From: Engelhardtia mirabilis
GTDB lineage: Bacteria; Planctomycetota; UBA1135; GCA-002686595
NCBI RefSeq assembly: GCF_007748095.1
Contig: NZ_CP036287.1
Location: forward strand, 5,890,001-5,954,000
DNA: 64,000 nt
Reading direction: 5' to 3'
Positions 1 through 8,762 of the stretch are shown in pieces. Position 1 is the first letter of the stretch. Each line of letters begins with the position of its first letter. The notes beneath the pieces are model-generated. The model did not search any database, was not told the origin of the DNA, and saw only the letters and a program-made list of their open reading frames with translations. Made by a program: the position numbers and the translations under genes.

Positions 1-1
1 G

Positions 2-1357
2 ATTGCGGTGGACGGCTCGAGCCTGACCCTGGAGGCGAACCCGTGCCAGGCGGACGCCTTCCCTGGCACGGCCGGTCTGCAGGTCGAGTTCGAGCTGTGG
101 CTGCGCAACCCCGACGACCTGGACCTGTCCGGCTACCAGGCCTTCCTCGCCTTCGACGACATGGCGATGACCTACGAGGGGGCCCTGAGCAGCTACACCT
201 CGGCGCCCTTCGACACCAACATCCAGCCCATCGCCACGGCGGAGGTCGCCCCGGGCGAGTTGCGTCTGGACGGCAACGCCTTCTTCGTGCCGGCGGCGTC
301 GGGCGACGGCAAGCTGGCGACCCTGGTCTTCACCGTGGGTGAATGCGAGACCGTCTCGGTCGACTTCGACGCGACCCAGGCCTTCCCCAACGAGCTGAGC
401 TACCTCGGCAGCCCCGTGGGCACCGCGCTGCTCGACTCGTCGGACGTCCTGGCGGACGACACGGCGCCCGTGCTTGCGGCGAGCCCCAACATCACCCAGC
501 CGGCGGACGCCGGGAGCTGCACCGAGGCGGTGGTCTTCTTCACCGCGCCGACGGCGACCGACAACTGCGACCCAGCCCCGACCGTGTCCTGCTCGCCCGC
601 CAGCGGCTCGACCTTCCCGGTCGGGACGACGGTGGTGACCTGCACGGCCACCGATGCCTGCGGCAACGTCTCGAGCTCCAACTTCACAGTCACGGTCACG
701 GCAACGAATGCCGTGGACGTGATCGTCGAACTGTCGGGCTCGGAGGCCACCAGCCGCTGCATCTACTTCAACGCGGACTCCTGCAGCGCGTCGACGAGCG
801 AGGTGCTGAGCTTCACCGGGAACTTCCCGGCAGTGGCCGTGGCCACGATCGAGATCCCCTGTGGCGTCTGGACCTCGCTCTGTGCCAAGGACGAGCAGCA
901 CACCAAGTGGGCCAGCTCGCCGCTGATGATCAGCGGTTCCAAGTACGTCGCGACGCTGCCCCTGGTCCTCGACGGTGGCGACACCGACAACGACGGGGAC
1001 ATCGACATCAACGACGTGACCCTGTTCCTCAACCAGTTCGGCGACACGGCCACGGCCGGCGGCTGTGCCTGGAGCGGGGTGCGGGACGCGGACTTCAGCA
1101 ACGACGGCGCCGTGGGTTCCGAGGACTACGCCTTCCTGGTCGACGGCTGGCTGAGCACCTCGGAGTGCCTGTGCACCATGTCTCTGACCGGTAGCACCGA
1201 CGAGCGGCGCTCGCAGCCGCGGTCGCTGCCCGTCGGCGATCGCCTGACCGCCACGGCGGACCTGAACGGCGACCGCCGCGTGGACTGGCGCGACGTGGAG
1301 CTGTTCGAGCTTCGGCACGGTCTGTCCGGCGAACTGTCGCGCGCCATGCGTCAGTAG
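2..1357 (+). CDS. Secreted cohesin-like/HYR/dockerin-like protein (5' partial)
   Basis: The reading frame is open to the window edge, so the N-terminus and any signal peptide are missing. The first 150 residues resemble a cohesin-type beta-sandwich. Residues about 155-235 form a HYR (hyalin repeat) domain with paired cysteines and the TATDNCDP and GTTVVTCTATDACGN signatures. The C-terminus holds three EF-hand loops of dockerin type (DTDNDGDIDIND, DFSNDGAVGSED, DLNGDRRVDWRD), each with the 1-3-5-12 acidic pattern. Such proteins are exported and bind calcium. The role is probably adhesion or assembly at the cell surface, which is inference. Two cohesin-like genes follow on the same strand, and a hairpin follows the stop. 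Confidence 0.75.
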   Translation: MAVDGSSLTLEANPCQADAFPGTAGLQVEFELWLRNPDDLDLSGYQAFLAFDDMAMTYEGALSSYTSAPFDTNIQPIATAEVAPGELRLDGNAFFVPAASGDGKLATLVFTVGECETVSVDFDATQAFPNELSYLGSPVGTALLDSSDVLADDTAPVLAASPNITQPADAGSCTEAVVFFTAPTATDNCDPAPTVSCSPASGSTFPVGTTVVTCTATDACGNVSSSNFTVTVTATNAVDVIVELSGSEATSRCIYFNADSCSASTSEVLSFTGNFPAVAVATIEIPCGVWTSLCAKDEQHTKWASSPLMISGSKYVATLPLVLDGGDTDNDGDIDINDVTLFLNQFGDTATAGGCAWSGVRDADFSNDGAVGSEDYAFLVDGWLSTSECLCTMSLTGSTDERRSQPRSLPVGDRLTATADLNGDRRVDWRDVELFELRHGLSGELSRAMRQ

Positions 1358-1381
1358 CCGCCGCCTCGGGCGGACGTCGGC

Positions 1382-1403
1382 CCCCTCGCACGGCTGCGAG
1401 GGG
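1382..1403 (+). terminator. Hairpin terminator after the HYR/dockerin gene
   Basis: A perfect 9-bp stem (CCCCTCGCA / TGCGAGGGG) closes a CGGC loop about 25 bases after the stop codon. There is no U tract, as with the other candidate terminators in this window. Confidence 0.5.
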
Positions 1404-1494
1404 ACCGGCGTGTCCCGCCCTGCCATCCGATGGGCGGGGCCCCCTGGCGGGGCTCCGCTCCAGCGCACCTCTCCCCCGCTCCACGCAAGCTCCC

Positions 1495-2385
1495 ATGTTC
1501 CTCGCTCCCCTTGCTGCCTCCCTGCTGACCCTCCCCGGTGGCTCGCCGACGGTCGACCTCTCCCTGAGCCCCGCGACCCAGTGCGCGACGATCGGCAGCG
1601 TCGTGGACATCGAGTTGGTGCTCTCCGCCGCGAGCCCCGCGGCTGTGGCGGCGGTCGACGTGGTTCTGTCCTGGGACCCCGTTGAGCTGCTGTTGCTGCA
1701 GGCCACGCCGAGTCCCCAGGGCTGGCTCGCCACGGGCTTCCTAAACGACCCCGACGGGATCAATGACGACCTCACGGACGGGGACGCCATCTACACGGCC
1801 CTGGCCTCGCCCTTTTCCCCGCCGACGTTGCCGCCGGACCTGTCCGTCGCGACCTTCAGCTTCCAGGTGCTCGGCTCCGGCCAGGTGGCGATGCTGGCCA
1901 ACCTCGGCAGCTCCGGTGAGACGCAAGTCGTCGGCACGGTGCCGGGCCAGGACCTGACCGGCGCGATCGGCCCGGCCGCCCAGGTCACCGCGACCGCACC
2001 GGTGGCGGCCCTCGAAACCAAGCGCTTCGGCACGCCGCCGGGCCCCGACGCGCTGCAACCCGGCGTCACCAGTGGCCCGGTGCTCGGGCAGGTCTGGGAC
2101 CCGGTGATCCTCCATGGCTCGTTCCTGCCGAGCGCGACCCTCGACTTCCTGGTCGTGTCCCTGGCGCCCCTCGACCTCCCGATCGGAGCCCTGGGCACGC
2201 TGCTCTGTGCGCCGCCGGCGATCATCGACCCCTTCGTGACCGCGCCTGGCCAGCCCTTCTTCATCCCGATCCCGAACCAGTGCGTGCTGGTCGGCGCGAG
2301 CCTCTGCACCCAGGGGGTCTCGGCCGACCTTGGCGGGACCGTGCTCTTGACCAACGCCCTCGACATCACCCTCGGCACCTTCTGA
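1495..2385 (+). CDS. Secreted cohesin-like domain protein, copy 1
   Basis: The 296-residue product begins with a short hydrophobic segment that may be a signal peptide, followed by a cohesin-like beta-sandwich (about residues 20-165; VDIELVLSAAS, AAVDVVLSWDP, FLNDPDGINDDL). The second half is a separate beta domain ending with the motif QGVSADLGGTVLLTNALDITLGTF (split here only by length: final strand TNALDITLGTF). The next gene is a close tandem paralogue 22 bases downstream, so the pair is probably one transcript produced by duplication. The family is not assigned to a known enzyme. The role is probably extracellular and structural. Confidence 0.75.
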   Translation: MFLAPLAASLLTLPGGSPTVDLSLSPATQCATIGSVVDIELVLSAASPAAVAAVDVVLSWDPVELLLLQATPSPQGWLATGFLNDPDGINDDLTDGDAIYTALASPFSPPTLPPDLSVATFSFQVLGSGQVAMLANLGSSGETQVVGTVPGQDLTGAIGPAAQVTATAPVAALETKRFGTPPGPDALQPGVTSGPVLGQVWDPVILHGSFLPSATLDFLVVSLAPLDLPIGALGTLLCAPPAIIDPFVTAPGQPFFIPIPNQCVLVGASLCTQGVSADLGGTVLLTNALDITLGTF

Positions 2386-2407
2386 GTTCCCGAGGTCCAC
2401 ACCAGCC

Positions 2408-3283
2408 ATGCTCACGAGCCTGACAGCCGCCCTTTGCCTGCTCGCACCCGACGTGGACATGATCCTGACGACCACGACCCCGGCAGTGCCCCCCGGTTGC
2501 CTGGCCGAGGTCGAGCTGACGCTCAGCTCCACCACCGCCGCGAGCGTGGCGGCGGTGGACGTGATCCTGTCCTGGAACCCCGCCGAGCTGACCCTGATCC
2601 AGGCCCTGCCCAGCGGCGAGGATTGGCTCGTCGCGGCCTTCCTCAACGACCCCGACGGGATCAACGACGACCTGCTCGACGGTCAGGCCCTGTTCACGGC
2701 CCTGATCAACCCGGCCAATCCCCTGGCCCTGCCGCCCGATCCGCTGGTCGCCACTTTCGTCTTCGAGGTCATCGCGGACGGCAGCGTCGGCATCACGCCG
2801 ACCGCGGGAGCCTTCGGCGAGACGGCGGTCATCGGCGTGGTTCCCGGCCCGGCCCTGACCGGGGTGGTCTCAGGTCCGGTGGCGATCACCGCCACCCCCG
2901 TTGCCGCGCTCGAGGTTCCCCGCCTGGGCACGCCGCCCAACCCCGACGCCTTCAAGCCGGGCCTGACCAGCGGCCCGGTGATCGGGCAGACCTGGGACCC
3001 CTTCGTCGACCACACGACGTTCATGCCGACCGCCATGGCGGACTTCCTCGGCATCGCTCCGCCCACCGGTTTCCCCGATCTGCCCTCGCCCTTCGGCACG
3101 ATCCTGATCGACATCTTCAGCCCGATCTTCCTGGTCGGCGGCCCGGCCGGCGCGCCGTTCAACATCGGCGTGCCCTTCGACTGCTCCCTGGTGGGCGTCG
3201 AGGTCTGCAGCCAGGCGGCCTCGATCGATCCGGTCGATATCCAGGCGACCAACGCCCTCGATCTGACGATCGGGACGTTCTGA
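2408..3283 (+). CDS. Secreted cohesin-like domain protein, copy 2
   Basis: This 291-residue protein is a tandem paralogue of the gene just upstream, with shared blocks such as AAVDVILSW, FLNDPDGINDDLLDG and LGTPPNPDAFKPGLTSGPVIGQTWDP. It starts with a signal-like hydrophobic stretch, has a cohesin-like domain to about residue 165, and ends with the recurring C-terminal module of this window (final strand TNALDLTIGTF). The family function is unknown. Partnership with the dockerin-like repeats encoded upstream is a plausible inference. Confidence 0.75.
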   Translation: MLTSLTAALCLLAPDVDMILTTTTPAVPPGCLAEVELTLSSTTAASVAAVDVILSWNPAELTLIQALPSGEDWLVAAFLNDPDGINDDLLDGQALFTALINPANPLALPPDPLVATFVFEVIADGSVGITPTAGAFGETAVIGVVPGPALTGVVSGPVAITATPVAALEVPRLGTPPNPDAFKPGLTSGPVIGQTWDPFVDHTTFMPTAMADFLGIAPPTGFPDLPSPFGTILIDIFSPIFLVGGPAGAPFNIGVPFDCSLVGVEVCSQAASIDPVDIQATNALDLTIGTF

Positions 3284-3327
3284 CTCGGGCACTGACCCGG
3301 CCGTGCATCTCGGGGGGCCCGGCCCGA

Positions 3328-3765
3328 TCAATCGGCCGGTGGCCGATTCCAAACCGTCCAGTACAGGCTCAGGTCGCGGACCATCTGGCGAAAGCAATCG
3401 AACTCGAGCGGCTTCTGCAGGTAGCTGCTCACGTTCAGCTCCAGCGCCCGCTCGCGATCCTGCGCCGAGTTCGAGGCTGTCAGCATCACCACTGGGAGGT
3501 GACTCAGCTCCTCGGACTCGCGGATCACCCGCAGGACCTCGAGTCCGTCGACCTTGGGCAGGTGGATGTCGAGCAGCACCACGTCAGGCAGGGCCGCGCT
3601 GCCCTTGGCCGCGGCATCACGCAGGGCCTCGAGGGCAGCCTCGCCATCGCGCACGCGGGTCACGAGGTTGTGGATGCGTTCGCGCTCCATACCCCGCACG
3701 AGCAGCTCGGCGTGGGCATCCTCGTCCTCGACCAGGAGGAAGTGCACCGGTCGATTCGCCTTCAC
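3328..3765 (-). CDS. Single-domain response regulator, phytochrome partner (Rcp1-like)
   Basis: This is a 145-residue stand-alone receiver domain. It shows the acidic pocket VEDED (13-17), phospho-acceptor Asp66 in VVLLDIHLP, the MLTAS switch segment and the conserved Lys in YLQKPLEF. It has no output domain and ends with the YW motif typical of Rcp1-like regulators, which accept phosphate from phytochrome kinases. Its GTG start overlaps the TGA stop of the phytochrome gene (GTGA), so the two are translationally coupled. It most likely shuttles phosphate onward, perhaps to proteins encoded just upstream; the target is inferred. Confidence 0.9.
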   Translation of the reverse strand: MKANRPVHFLLVEDEDAHAELLVRGMERERIHNLVTRVRDGEAALEALRDAAAKGSAALPDVVLLDIHLPKVDGLEVLRVIRESEELSHLPVVMLTASNSAQDRERALELNVSSYLQKPLEFDCFRQMVRDLSLYWTVWNRPPAD

Positions 3766-6464
3766 TTGGACTCTCCCTCCCGAATCCTTGCGAGGCTCTC
3801 CCGCGCTGGCAGGGAGATCCAGAAGGTGGCGCCCTCGCCGGGCGACGACTCCACCCAGGCGCGGCCGCCGTGGACCTGGGCGACCCTCTCGACCGACGCC
3901 AGCCCGACGCCAGTGCCCGACTCGTCGCCCTCCAACCGGGCGAAGAGCTTGAAGATGCGCTTGTGGAAGCGCGCGTCGATTCCGGGGCCGTCATCGCGCA
4001 CGAATATCCGCAGCTCCGAGGTCCCGCGCTCCACGCCGATCTCGACCTTCCCCCCGGGCTCGACACACCCGTACTGGAGCGCGTTGGCGACCAGGTTCTC
4101 GAGGGCCCTCGAGATGGAGGGTCGATCGCCGAGAACCAGCGGCGCGCTGGTGTCGAACTCGATCGTGGCACCGCGAGCTTTGGCCCGCGGCGCCAGGACC
4201 TCGGCCGCCTCGCGGAAGAGCTCGGCCAGGTCCAGGGGCTCCTTCACGAACCCGACCCGCCCGATGCGGCTCATGACGAGCAGGTCGTCGATGATCCGGC
4301 CCATCCGCTCGGCGGCCTTGTCGACCCGCGACAGATCGACCTTGGCTCCCTCGATGTCGCCCGCGTCGAGGCCCTCGCGCGCCAGGCCCACGAAGCCCCG
4401 ACAGGTCACCAGGGGCGACTTCAGATCGTGCGAGATGGCATGGATGATCGACTCGAGCTCTCGGCTGCGGTGACGCACCTCTTCGCTCCCTGCGTCGCTA
4501 TCGAGGGGGTACTGCATCCCCAGGATCCGCAGGGGATGTCCCTCCGCATCGCGATGCATGACCTGGCCGCGCGATTCGACCCGGACGATCCCGCCGTCCT
4601 TGCGGACCATGCGGAAGCGGTCCCGGTAGCAGAGCTCTTCCGACTCCAAGAAGTCGTCGAAGGTCTCGATCACACGGTCCACGTCGTCCGGGTGGCAGAC
4701 CGCGCGGAAGCCCTCCATGGATGGCTCGATGTCACCAGGCTCGAAGCCGAGCATCCGTGACCAGTGCTGGTCGGTGACTTCGCGTTTGGCGATGTCGAAC
4801 TCCCAGAACCCGATCTCACCGATCTCGACCAGGGCGTGCAACCGGCCGTGCTTGAGGGCCCCGCGGGTGACCGACTCCATGCGCACGACCAGCCGGTCCT
4901 CGATCGCCTCCAGTTCGAGCAGCATCGTCGAGAGCAGCGTCGTCCGGAGGTGGGCGCCCAGAACCAGGTCGTTCGCACTCCAGGCCAGGGCCTGCCCGCT
5001 TCGCTTCTCCGTGGGGGATCCTTGCCCCCCGGGCTGATGGACCTGCGTGGCGCTACCCGCAACCACGGATGGATCCCTCGCCCAACGGATGGTCTCGACC
5101 CTCGGTTCCCGGAAGAACGCGATCGACATGTCCTCGAAGGCGGCGATCACGAGGGCACTGGCGAGACCGGCGGCGCCTCCCTCACCCCATTCGAGCTGCC
5201 GCTCCCGCACGAACTCCCTCAGATCCTCGGCGACGAAGCTGCGGTCGACGCCCTGGTCGTAGACCGCGTAGACGAGCTCCCGGCGGACCTCGGCCCGTGG
5301 CACGTTGCCGAAGCGGTGCTCGACCTCGCCACGTCTCAGGCAGACGCCTGCGGCCTGGAAGGCCTGGCACAGGACGACCATCACTTCGTCGATGATGTCC
5401 TCGGCGAAGTTCGAGCGCACCAGGTGCCCGAGCGCGCCGTCCACGGCTTCGCGGCGCTCTTGTTGCTGGAGCCGCTCGAACTCACGCTCGTGCTGCGCCA
5501 TCTGCGGCGCGACCACGGACCCCAGTAGCTCGCAGGCGGCGCGCGCGGCGTAGGGCAGGAAGCGCACCGCTCGATGGTGGAACAGGATCAGTCCCCACAA
5601 CTCATCGTCGTGGATCAGGGACACGCTCATGCTCGCCTGCACGCCCATCGTGCTCAGGTACTGCAGGTGGTTCGGCGAGTGGCAGCGCAGCACCGAGCGG
5701 GTCAGGTCCAGCGCCCCGCCCGGCCAGTCGGCAAAGGTCGCCAGGGACACGCCGGGTGCGTCGACGTCGGCGATCAGGTGTACGCGGTCGTAGCGGTACA
5801 GCTCGCGCGCCCTTCGGGAGATGTCCGTGGCCGGGTAGTGCAGGCCCAGGAAGGGCTCCATCCCTTCCGTCGACGACTCGCCGACCACCTCCCCATGTCC
5901 GTCGTCATGGAAGGCATAGACCAGCACTCGGTCGAAGCCGGTGAAGTGCCGGGCGCGGCGCGCGACGAGGTCGGCGAGCTGGCTCAAGGTCCCACAGCCC
6001 TCCGACTCACGCAGCAAGCCGTTGACGAGCTCGAACAGGGGCGCCACCGCGCCGCTGACGATCGACTGCAACGAATCGGGATCCAGCGCCTCGAACTCGA
6101 GCACCACCACCGTCTCCGACCGATGGACGACGCAGCTCACGGCGCGGCCAGGGGGAGTCGCCAGCCTCAGGATCAGGGGGTTGTAGAGCTCCTCGCCGCC
6201 GGCGGCGACGGCCTCCGCCAGCTCGGCTCCCGACGGACCCTCGAGCAGGTCCGCGAACTTGACGCCGAGCAGCGAAGGTGCGTCGACGCCCAGGAAGCTC
6301 GCGGCATTGGCCGACTCGTGGACCACCCTCAGGTCCTCGCCGGTGACGGCGAGCAGCGCACCGTGGTCCTGGATCGAGGTGAGCCCGTAGGTTTGCTCGC
6401 CCCCGCCGACCTCTCGGGGCTCCCGGTGGTCCCTGGCTCGACGGCTCTGGGTCTTACCGTCCAT
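3762..6464 (-). CDS. Bacteriophytochrome-like hybrid-free histidine kinase
   Basis: The 900-residue protein reads PAS-2 (SIQDHGALL at 30-38), GAF (about 150-310), PHY (about 325-510, with the tongue segment FFREPRVETIRWARDP), a second PAS (about 530-640), HisKA with His679 in ISHDLKSPL, and HATPase with DDGPGID and GTGVGLA. Bilin-pocket residues are present: Asp214 in PATDIS, His266 in NHLQYL and the His pair in LILFHHRA. The chromophore cysteines are not at their usual sites: there is none in the N-terminal arm, and Asn265 replaces the plant/cyanobacterial Cys. Cys261 lies four residues away. The ATG at 6464 was chosen because GAGGAA lies about 10 bases upstream; the frame itself extends to 6629. 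A partner response regulator overlaps the 3' end. Probably a cytosolic red/far-red sensor kinase, though bilin attachment is doubtful. Confidence 0.88.
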   Translation of the reverse strand: MDGKTQSRRARDHREPREVGGGEQTYGLTSIQDHGALLAVTGEDLRVVHESANAASFLGVDAPSLLGVKFADLLEGPSGAELAEAVAAGGEELYNPLILRLATPPGRAVSCVVHRSETVVVLEFEALDPDSLQSIVSGAVAPLFELVNGLLRESEGCGTLSQLADLVARRARHFTGFDRVLVYAFHDDGHGEVVGESSTEGMEPFLGLHYPATDISRRARELYRYDRVHLIADVDAPGVSLATFADWPGGALDLTRSVLRCHSPNHLQYLSTMGVQASMSVSLIHDDELWGLILFHHRAVRFLPYAARAACELLGSVVAPQMAQHEREFERLQQQERREAVDGALGHLVRSNFAEDIIDEVMVVLCQAFQAAGVCLRRGEVEHRFGNVPRAEVRRELVYAVYDQGVDRSFVAEDLREFVRERQLEWGEGGAAGLASALVIAAFEDMSIAFFREPRVETIRWARDPSVVAGSATQVHQPGGQGSPTEKRSGQALAWSANDLVLGAHLRTTLLSTMLLELEAIEDRLVVRMESVTRGALKHGRLHALVEIGEIGFWEFDIAKREVTDQHWSRMLGFEPGDIEPSMEGFRAVCHPDDVDRVIETFDDFLESEELCYRDRFRMVRKDGGIVRVESRGQVMHRDAEGHPLRILGMQYPLDSDAGSEEVRHRSRELESIIHAISHDLKSPLVTCRGFVGLAREGLDAGDIEGAKVDLSRVDKAAERMGRIIDDLLVMSRIGRVGFVKEPLDLAELFREAAEVLAPRAKARGATIEFDTSAPLVLGDRPSISRALENLVANALQYGCVEPGGKVEIGVERGTSELRIFVRDDGPGIDARFHKRIFKLFARLEGDESGTGVGLASVERVAQVHGGRAWVESSPGEGATFWISLPARESLARIREGESK

Positions 6465-6849
6465 ATTCTCGGGTTCCTCGACTCCGCGGACCGACTCGGG
6501 TTCGGGCACCGACCGAATGGACGGCGTTCTCGACCGAAGTATCTTCGAGGAATCCTGGCTCTCCAGCGTCACCGTAAATCGAACGGCTCGGCTCGAAGCC
6601 TTGTCGGTGGAGCAGAACCCATCGGGCACGGAGGTCCTGAAGGGCCTCGGCGCCCACGCAGACCGTCTTCAACCCAGATAGGGGCCCACCCGATCGAGCG
6701 GGTCCGAGTCCCTCGGCACCGTCGCCCGATTGGCCTTCGACGCCCTCAGGCACCCGCGACGGATCACCTGCCATTCGCGCCGGATGATCGACGAGCACCG
6801 GGAGGCTGTCAATGCGGTCCAGCTGGGCCCGTGGACCCCGCGATCCCGA

Positions 6850-6865
6850 CGGCACAGCTCTTGCG
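6850..6865 (+). promoter_or_regulatory. Sigma-54 (-24/-12) promoter candidate for the phosphorelay operon
   Basis: The sequence ACGGCACAGCTCTTGCG contains GG at 6851-6852 and GC at 6863-6864 with exactly ten bases between, matching TGGCACG-N4-TTGC at most conserved positions. It points toward the response regulator at 7127, leaving a leader of about 250 bases. An NtrC-family activator is encoded nearby at 8810-10192. Confidence 0.6.
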
Positions 6866-6877
6866 AGGTTGGTACAC

Positions 6878-7021
6878 ATGGACACAGACCTCGCAACCGA
6901 CGAGAACGCGGCGGGCAGCGACGCCGGCCAGTGCTCGCGCCGGCCAGTGCTCGCGCCGGAGCACGAAGGGCCCTGTGCCCGATCCGACCGCGGCCCGGAA
7001 CGGGAGCACGGGTGTGAATAA
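6878..7021 (+). CDS. Possible small protein (uncertain)
   Basis: An ATG at 6878 opens a 47-codon frame (beginning MDTDLATDENAAGSDAG) with GAGG about 9 bases upstream. The sequence is low in hydrophobic residues and has no recognisable domain. The frame runs through a tandem DNA repeat, and the sigma-54-like promoter upstream would make the message nearly leaderless. It may be only a chance frame inside the leader of the downstream operon. Confidence 0.2.
   Translation: MDTDLATDENAAGSDAGQCSRRPVLAPEHEGPCARSDRGPEREHGCE
6924..6955. repeat. 16-bp tandem direct duplication
   Basis: The unit CCGGCCAGTGCTCGCG occurs twice head to tail, followed by a partial third CCGG. It lies between the candidate sigma-54 promoter and the response regulator start. 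It may be replication slippage; a regulatory role is not shown. Confidence 0.8.
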
Positions 7022-7126
7022 TCTTCAATCGGCCAGGGGAGGATGGGATGTCGCCGGGACCGGAGCGATCCGCACTCTCGGGAGCGTTCGCGCCTGCGAA
7101 TCATCACGGCCGCCTCGAGGTTCCCC

Positions 7127-7606
7127 ATGAGAATCCTGCTCGTCGAGGACAACCCGGATCACGCCTCCCTGATCCAGCGCTGCCTACAGCGAGGCACCCG
7201 GGACCACCAGGTGGATTGCGCCACCGACGGCCAACAAGCGCTCGATCACTTGTCGCGCTGCCTCGAAGGGAAGACCATGCACCTTCCGGACCTCATCCTG
7301 CTCGACCTGAACCTGCCCCGCGTCGGCGGCCACGAGGTGCTGGCCACGGTCAAGCGCACCACTGACCTGAAGTGCATCCCGGTGGTCGTGCTGACGACGT
7401 CCGACTCCGACACCGATCGCACGACGGCCTACTCCCTGCACGCCAACAGCTACCTGATCAAGTCGCCCGAGTACCGCGTGCTGTACGAGATGCTCGACGA
7501 CGTCCAGCGCTACTGGAGCAAGTGGGACTGCTACTCGTCCCCATCCGGTCAATCGGGCCCGTCCGGCACGCCCCCCCAGTCCGGCGCCCCCACACGGCGG
7601 AGTTGA
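7127..7606 (+). CDS. Single-domain response regulator (Rcp1/CheY-like)
   Basis: This 159-residue protein is a receiver domain with VEDNPDH at the N-terminus, phospho-acceptor Asp60 in LILLDLNLPR, the VLTTSDSD switch region and Lys in YLIKSPEY. A proline/serine-rich tail follows the YW motif. There is no DNA-binding domain. The ATG at 7127 was preferred over the upstream frame start because the receiver fold begins there. The receiver-histidine kinase gene starts 6 bases after its stop, so the two form an operon behind a sigma-54-like promoter. It likely acts as a phosphate carrier in a multi-step relay, possibly fed by the phytochrome encoded on the other strand. Confidence 0.88.
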   Translation: MRILLVEDNPDHASLIQRCLQRGTRDHQVDCATDGQQALDHLSRCLEGKTMHLPDLILLDLNLPRVGGHEVLATVKRTTDLKCIPVVVLTTSDSDTDRTTAYSLHANSYLIKSPEYRVLYEMLDDVQRYWSKWDCYSSPSGQSGPSGTPPQSGAPTRRS

Positions 7607-7612
7607 CACCAC

Positions 7613-8731
7613 ATGCTGCGCTTCGTACTGCTGATCGAGGACGAGGATGCCCACGCGGAGTTGATCTCGCGCCAGCTCATCCGCTTGGGTGCGCCCTACC
7701 TGAGGGTGGAGCGGGCGCGCAACTTGATCGAGGGACTGGAAGCGATCGAAACGCGCCCGCCTGACGCCGTCCTGCTCGACCTGGGCCTGCCCGACACCGA
7801 TCGCAGGAAGACGGTGGCCAGGTTCGTGGCCGCTGCTCCAAGGATGCCCGTGGTCGTGTTGACCTCGGAGAACAACGACAACGTCGGAGCCGAAGCCGTA
7901 GGGGAGGGCGCCGACGACTTCATCGTCAAGGGCGACGCCGACGGCCGGACGACCCTCAGGGCTCTGCGCTATGCCGTCGAGCGCAAGCGACACTCGCGAC
8001 AGTTGCTGCTGTACGCCAAGGAACTGCAACAGGCCAACGAGTCGCTGCGCCACTTCTCTCAGTTGGTCGCCCACGAGCTGAAGCAGCCTCTGAATCCGAT
8101 GTTGTTGAACTGTGCGGTCCTGCGGCGCGAGCTGACGGACCCGTCCCAGACAGCCCTGGATTCCATCGGCGACATCGAGTCGGCCGTGCGCGACATGTCG
8201 CGCCTGGTCAACGACATGCTGTCGTTCGCGCGTTTCAGCGCGGTTCGCACACCACAGGAGGAGAGCTCGGTCGGCGAGGTATTGGTCGACGTACTCTCCA
8301 GGCTGAACGCAGAGATCCGCGAGCGCGGTGCTTCGATCGCGGCCGAGAAGATGCCGGCGATTCGAGCCCACGAGTCGCTGTTGCGGCAGCTCTTCCTGAA
8401 CCTGATCGGAAACGCGCTGAAGCACGGTAAGGCCGAGGAGCCCGCCATCGAGATCCGCTGCCGCGAGTTGCAGGAGCACTTCGAATTCGAGGTCGAGGAC
8501 GACGGCGAGGGGATCGCTAGCGAGTACCGATCCAGTGCCTTCGACATGTTCTGCCGCGCGGGCCGGACGACCGACGCGAGGGGCGAGCCGATCGACGGCA
8601 GCGGAATCGGCTTGGCGCTGTGCCGCATGATCGTCGAGCATCACGGCGGCACGATCGGGATCAGGTCAGGTGCTCAGGGCGGGTGCGTTGTCTGGTTCCG
8701 TCTGCCCAAGGCCGGCTTGCCCGAGACCTGA
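7613..8731 (+). CDS. Receiver-histidine kinase (response regulator fused to kinase)
   Basis: Residues 1-120 form a receiver (IEDED at 8-12, Asp56 in AVLLDLGLPD, Lys106 in FIVKGD). A short coiled linker leads to HisKA with His154 in VAHELKQPL, then a HATPase domain with the N box NLIGNALKHG, EDDGEGI and GSGIGLALCRMIVEHHGG. There is no membrane segment, so the protein is cytosolic. The receiver-first architecture fits a relay in which an incoming phosphoryl group or partner regulator modulates kinase output. It shares an operon with the regulator at 7127 and converges on the NtrC-type activator gene, its most likely partner by proximity. Confidence 0.9.
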   Translation: MLRFVLLIEDEDAHAELISRQLIRLGAPYLRVERARNLIEGLEAIETRPPDAVLLDLGLPDTDRRKTVARFVAAAPRMPVVVLTSENNDNVGAEAVGEGADDFIVKGDADGRTTLRALRYAVERKRHSRQLLLYAKELQQANESLRHFSQLVAHELKQPLNPMLLNCAVLRRELTDPSQTALDSIGDIESAVRDMSRLVNDMLSFARFSAVRTPQEESSVGEVLVDVLSRLNAEIRERGASIAAEKMPAIRAHESLLRQLFLNLIGNALKHGKAEEPAIEIRCRELQEHFEFEVEDDGEGIASEYRSSAFDMFCRAGRTTDARGEPIDGSGIGLALCRMIVEHHGGTIGIRSGAQGGCVVWFRLPKAGLPET

Positions 8732-8762
8732 TCTGACCGCACTCGATCGCGCGCGGCGCGCT

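Larger units (their letters stand above)
6465..7126. other. Divergent intergenic region between phytochrome and response regulator genes
   Basis: This 660-base gap separates the minus-strand phytochrome gene from the plus-strand phosphorelay operon. It holds a sigma-54-like promoter at 6850-6865, a 16-bp tandem duplication at 6924-6955 and a possible 47-codon ORF at 6878-7021. I see no RNA gene in it. The minus-strand promoter for the phytochrome was not identified. Confidence 0.5.

Noticed and set aside
7043..7126. Longer start for the response regulator at 7043
   Set aside because: The receiver fold begins at 7127 and the extra residues are basic and low in complexity.
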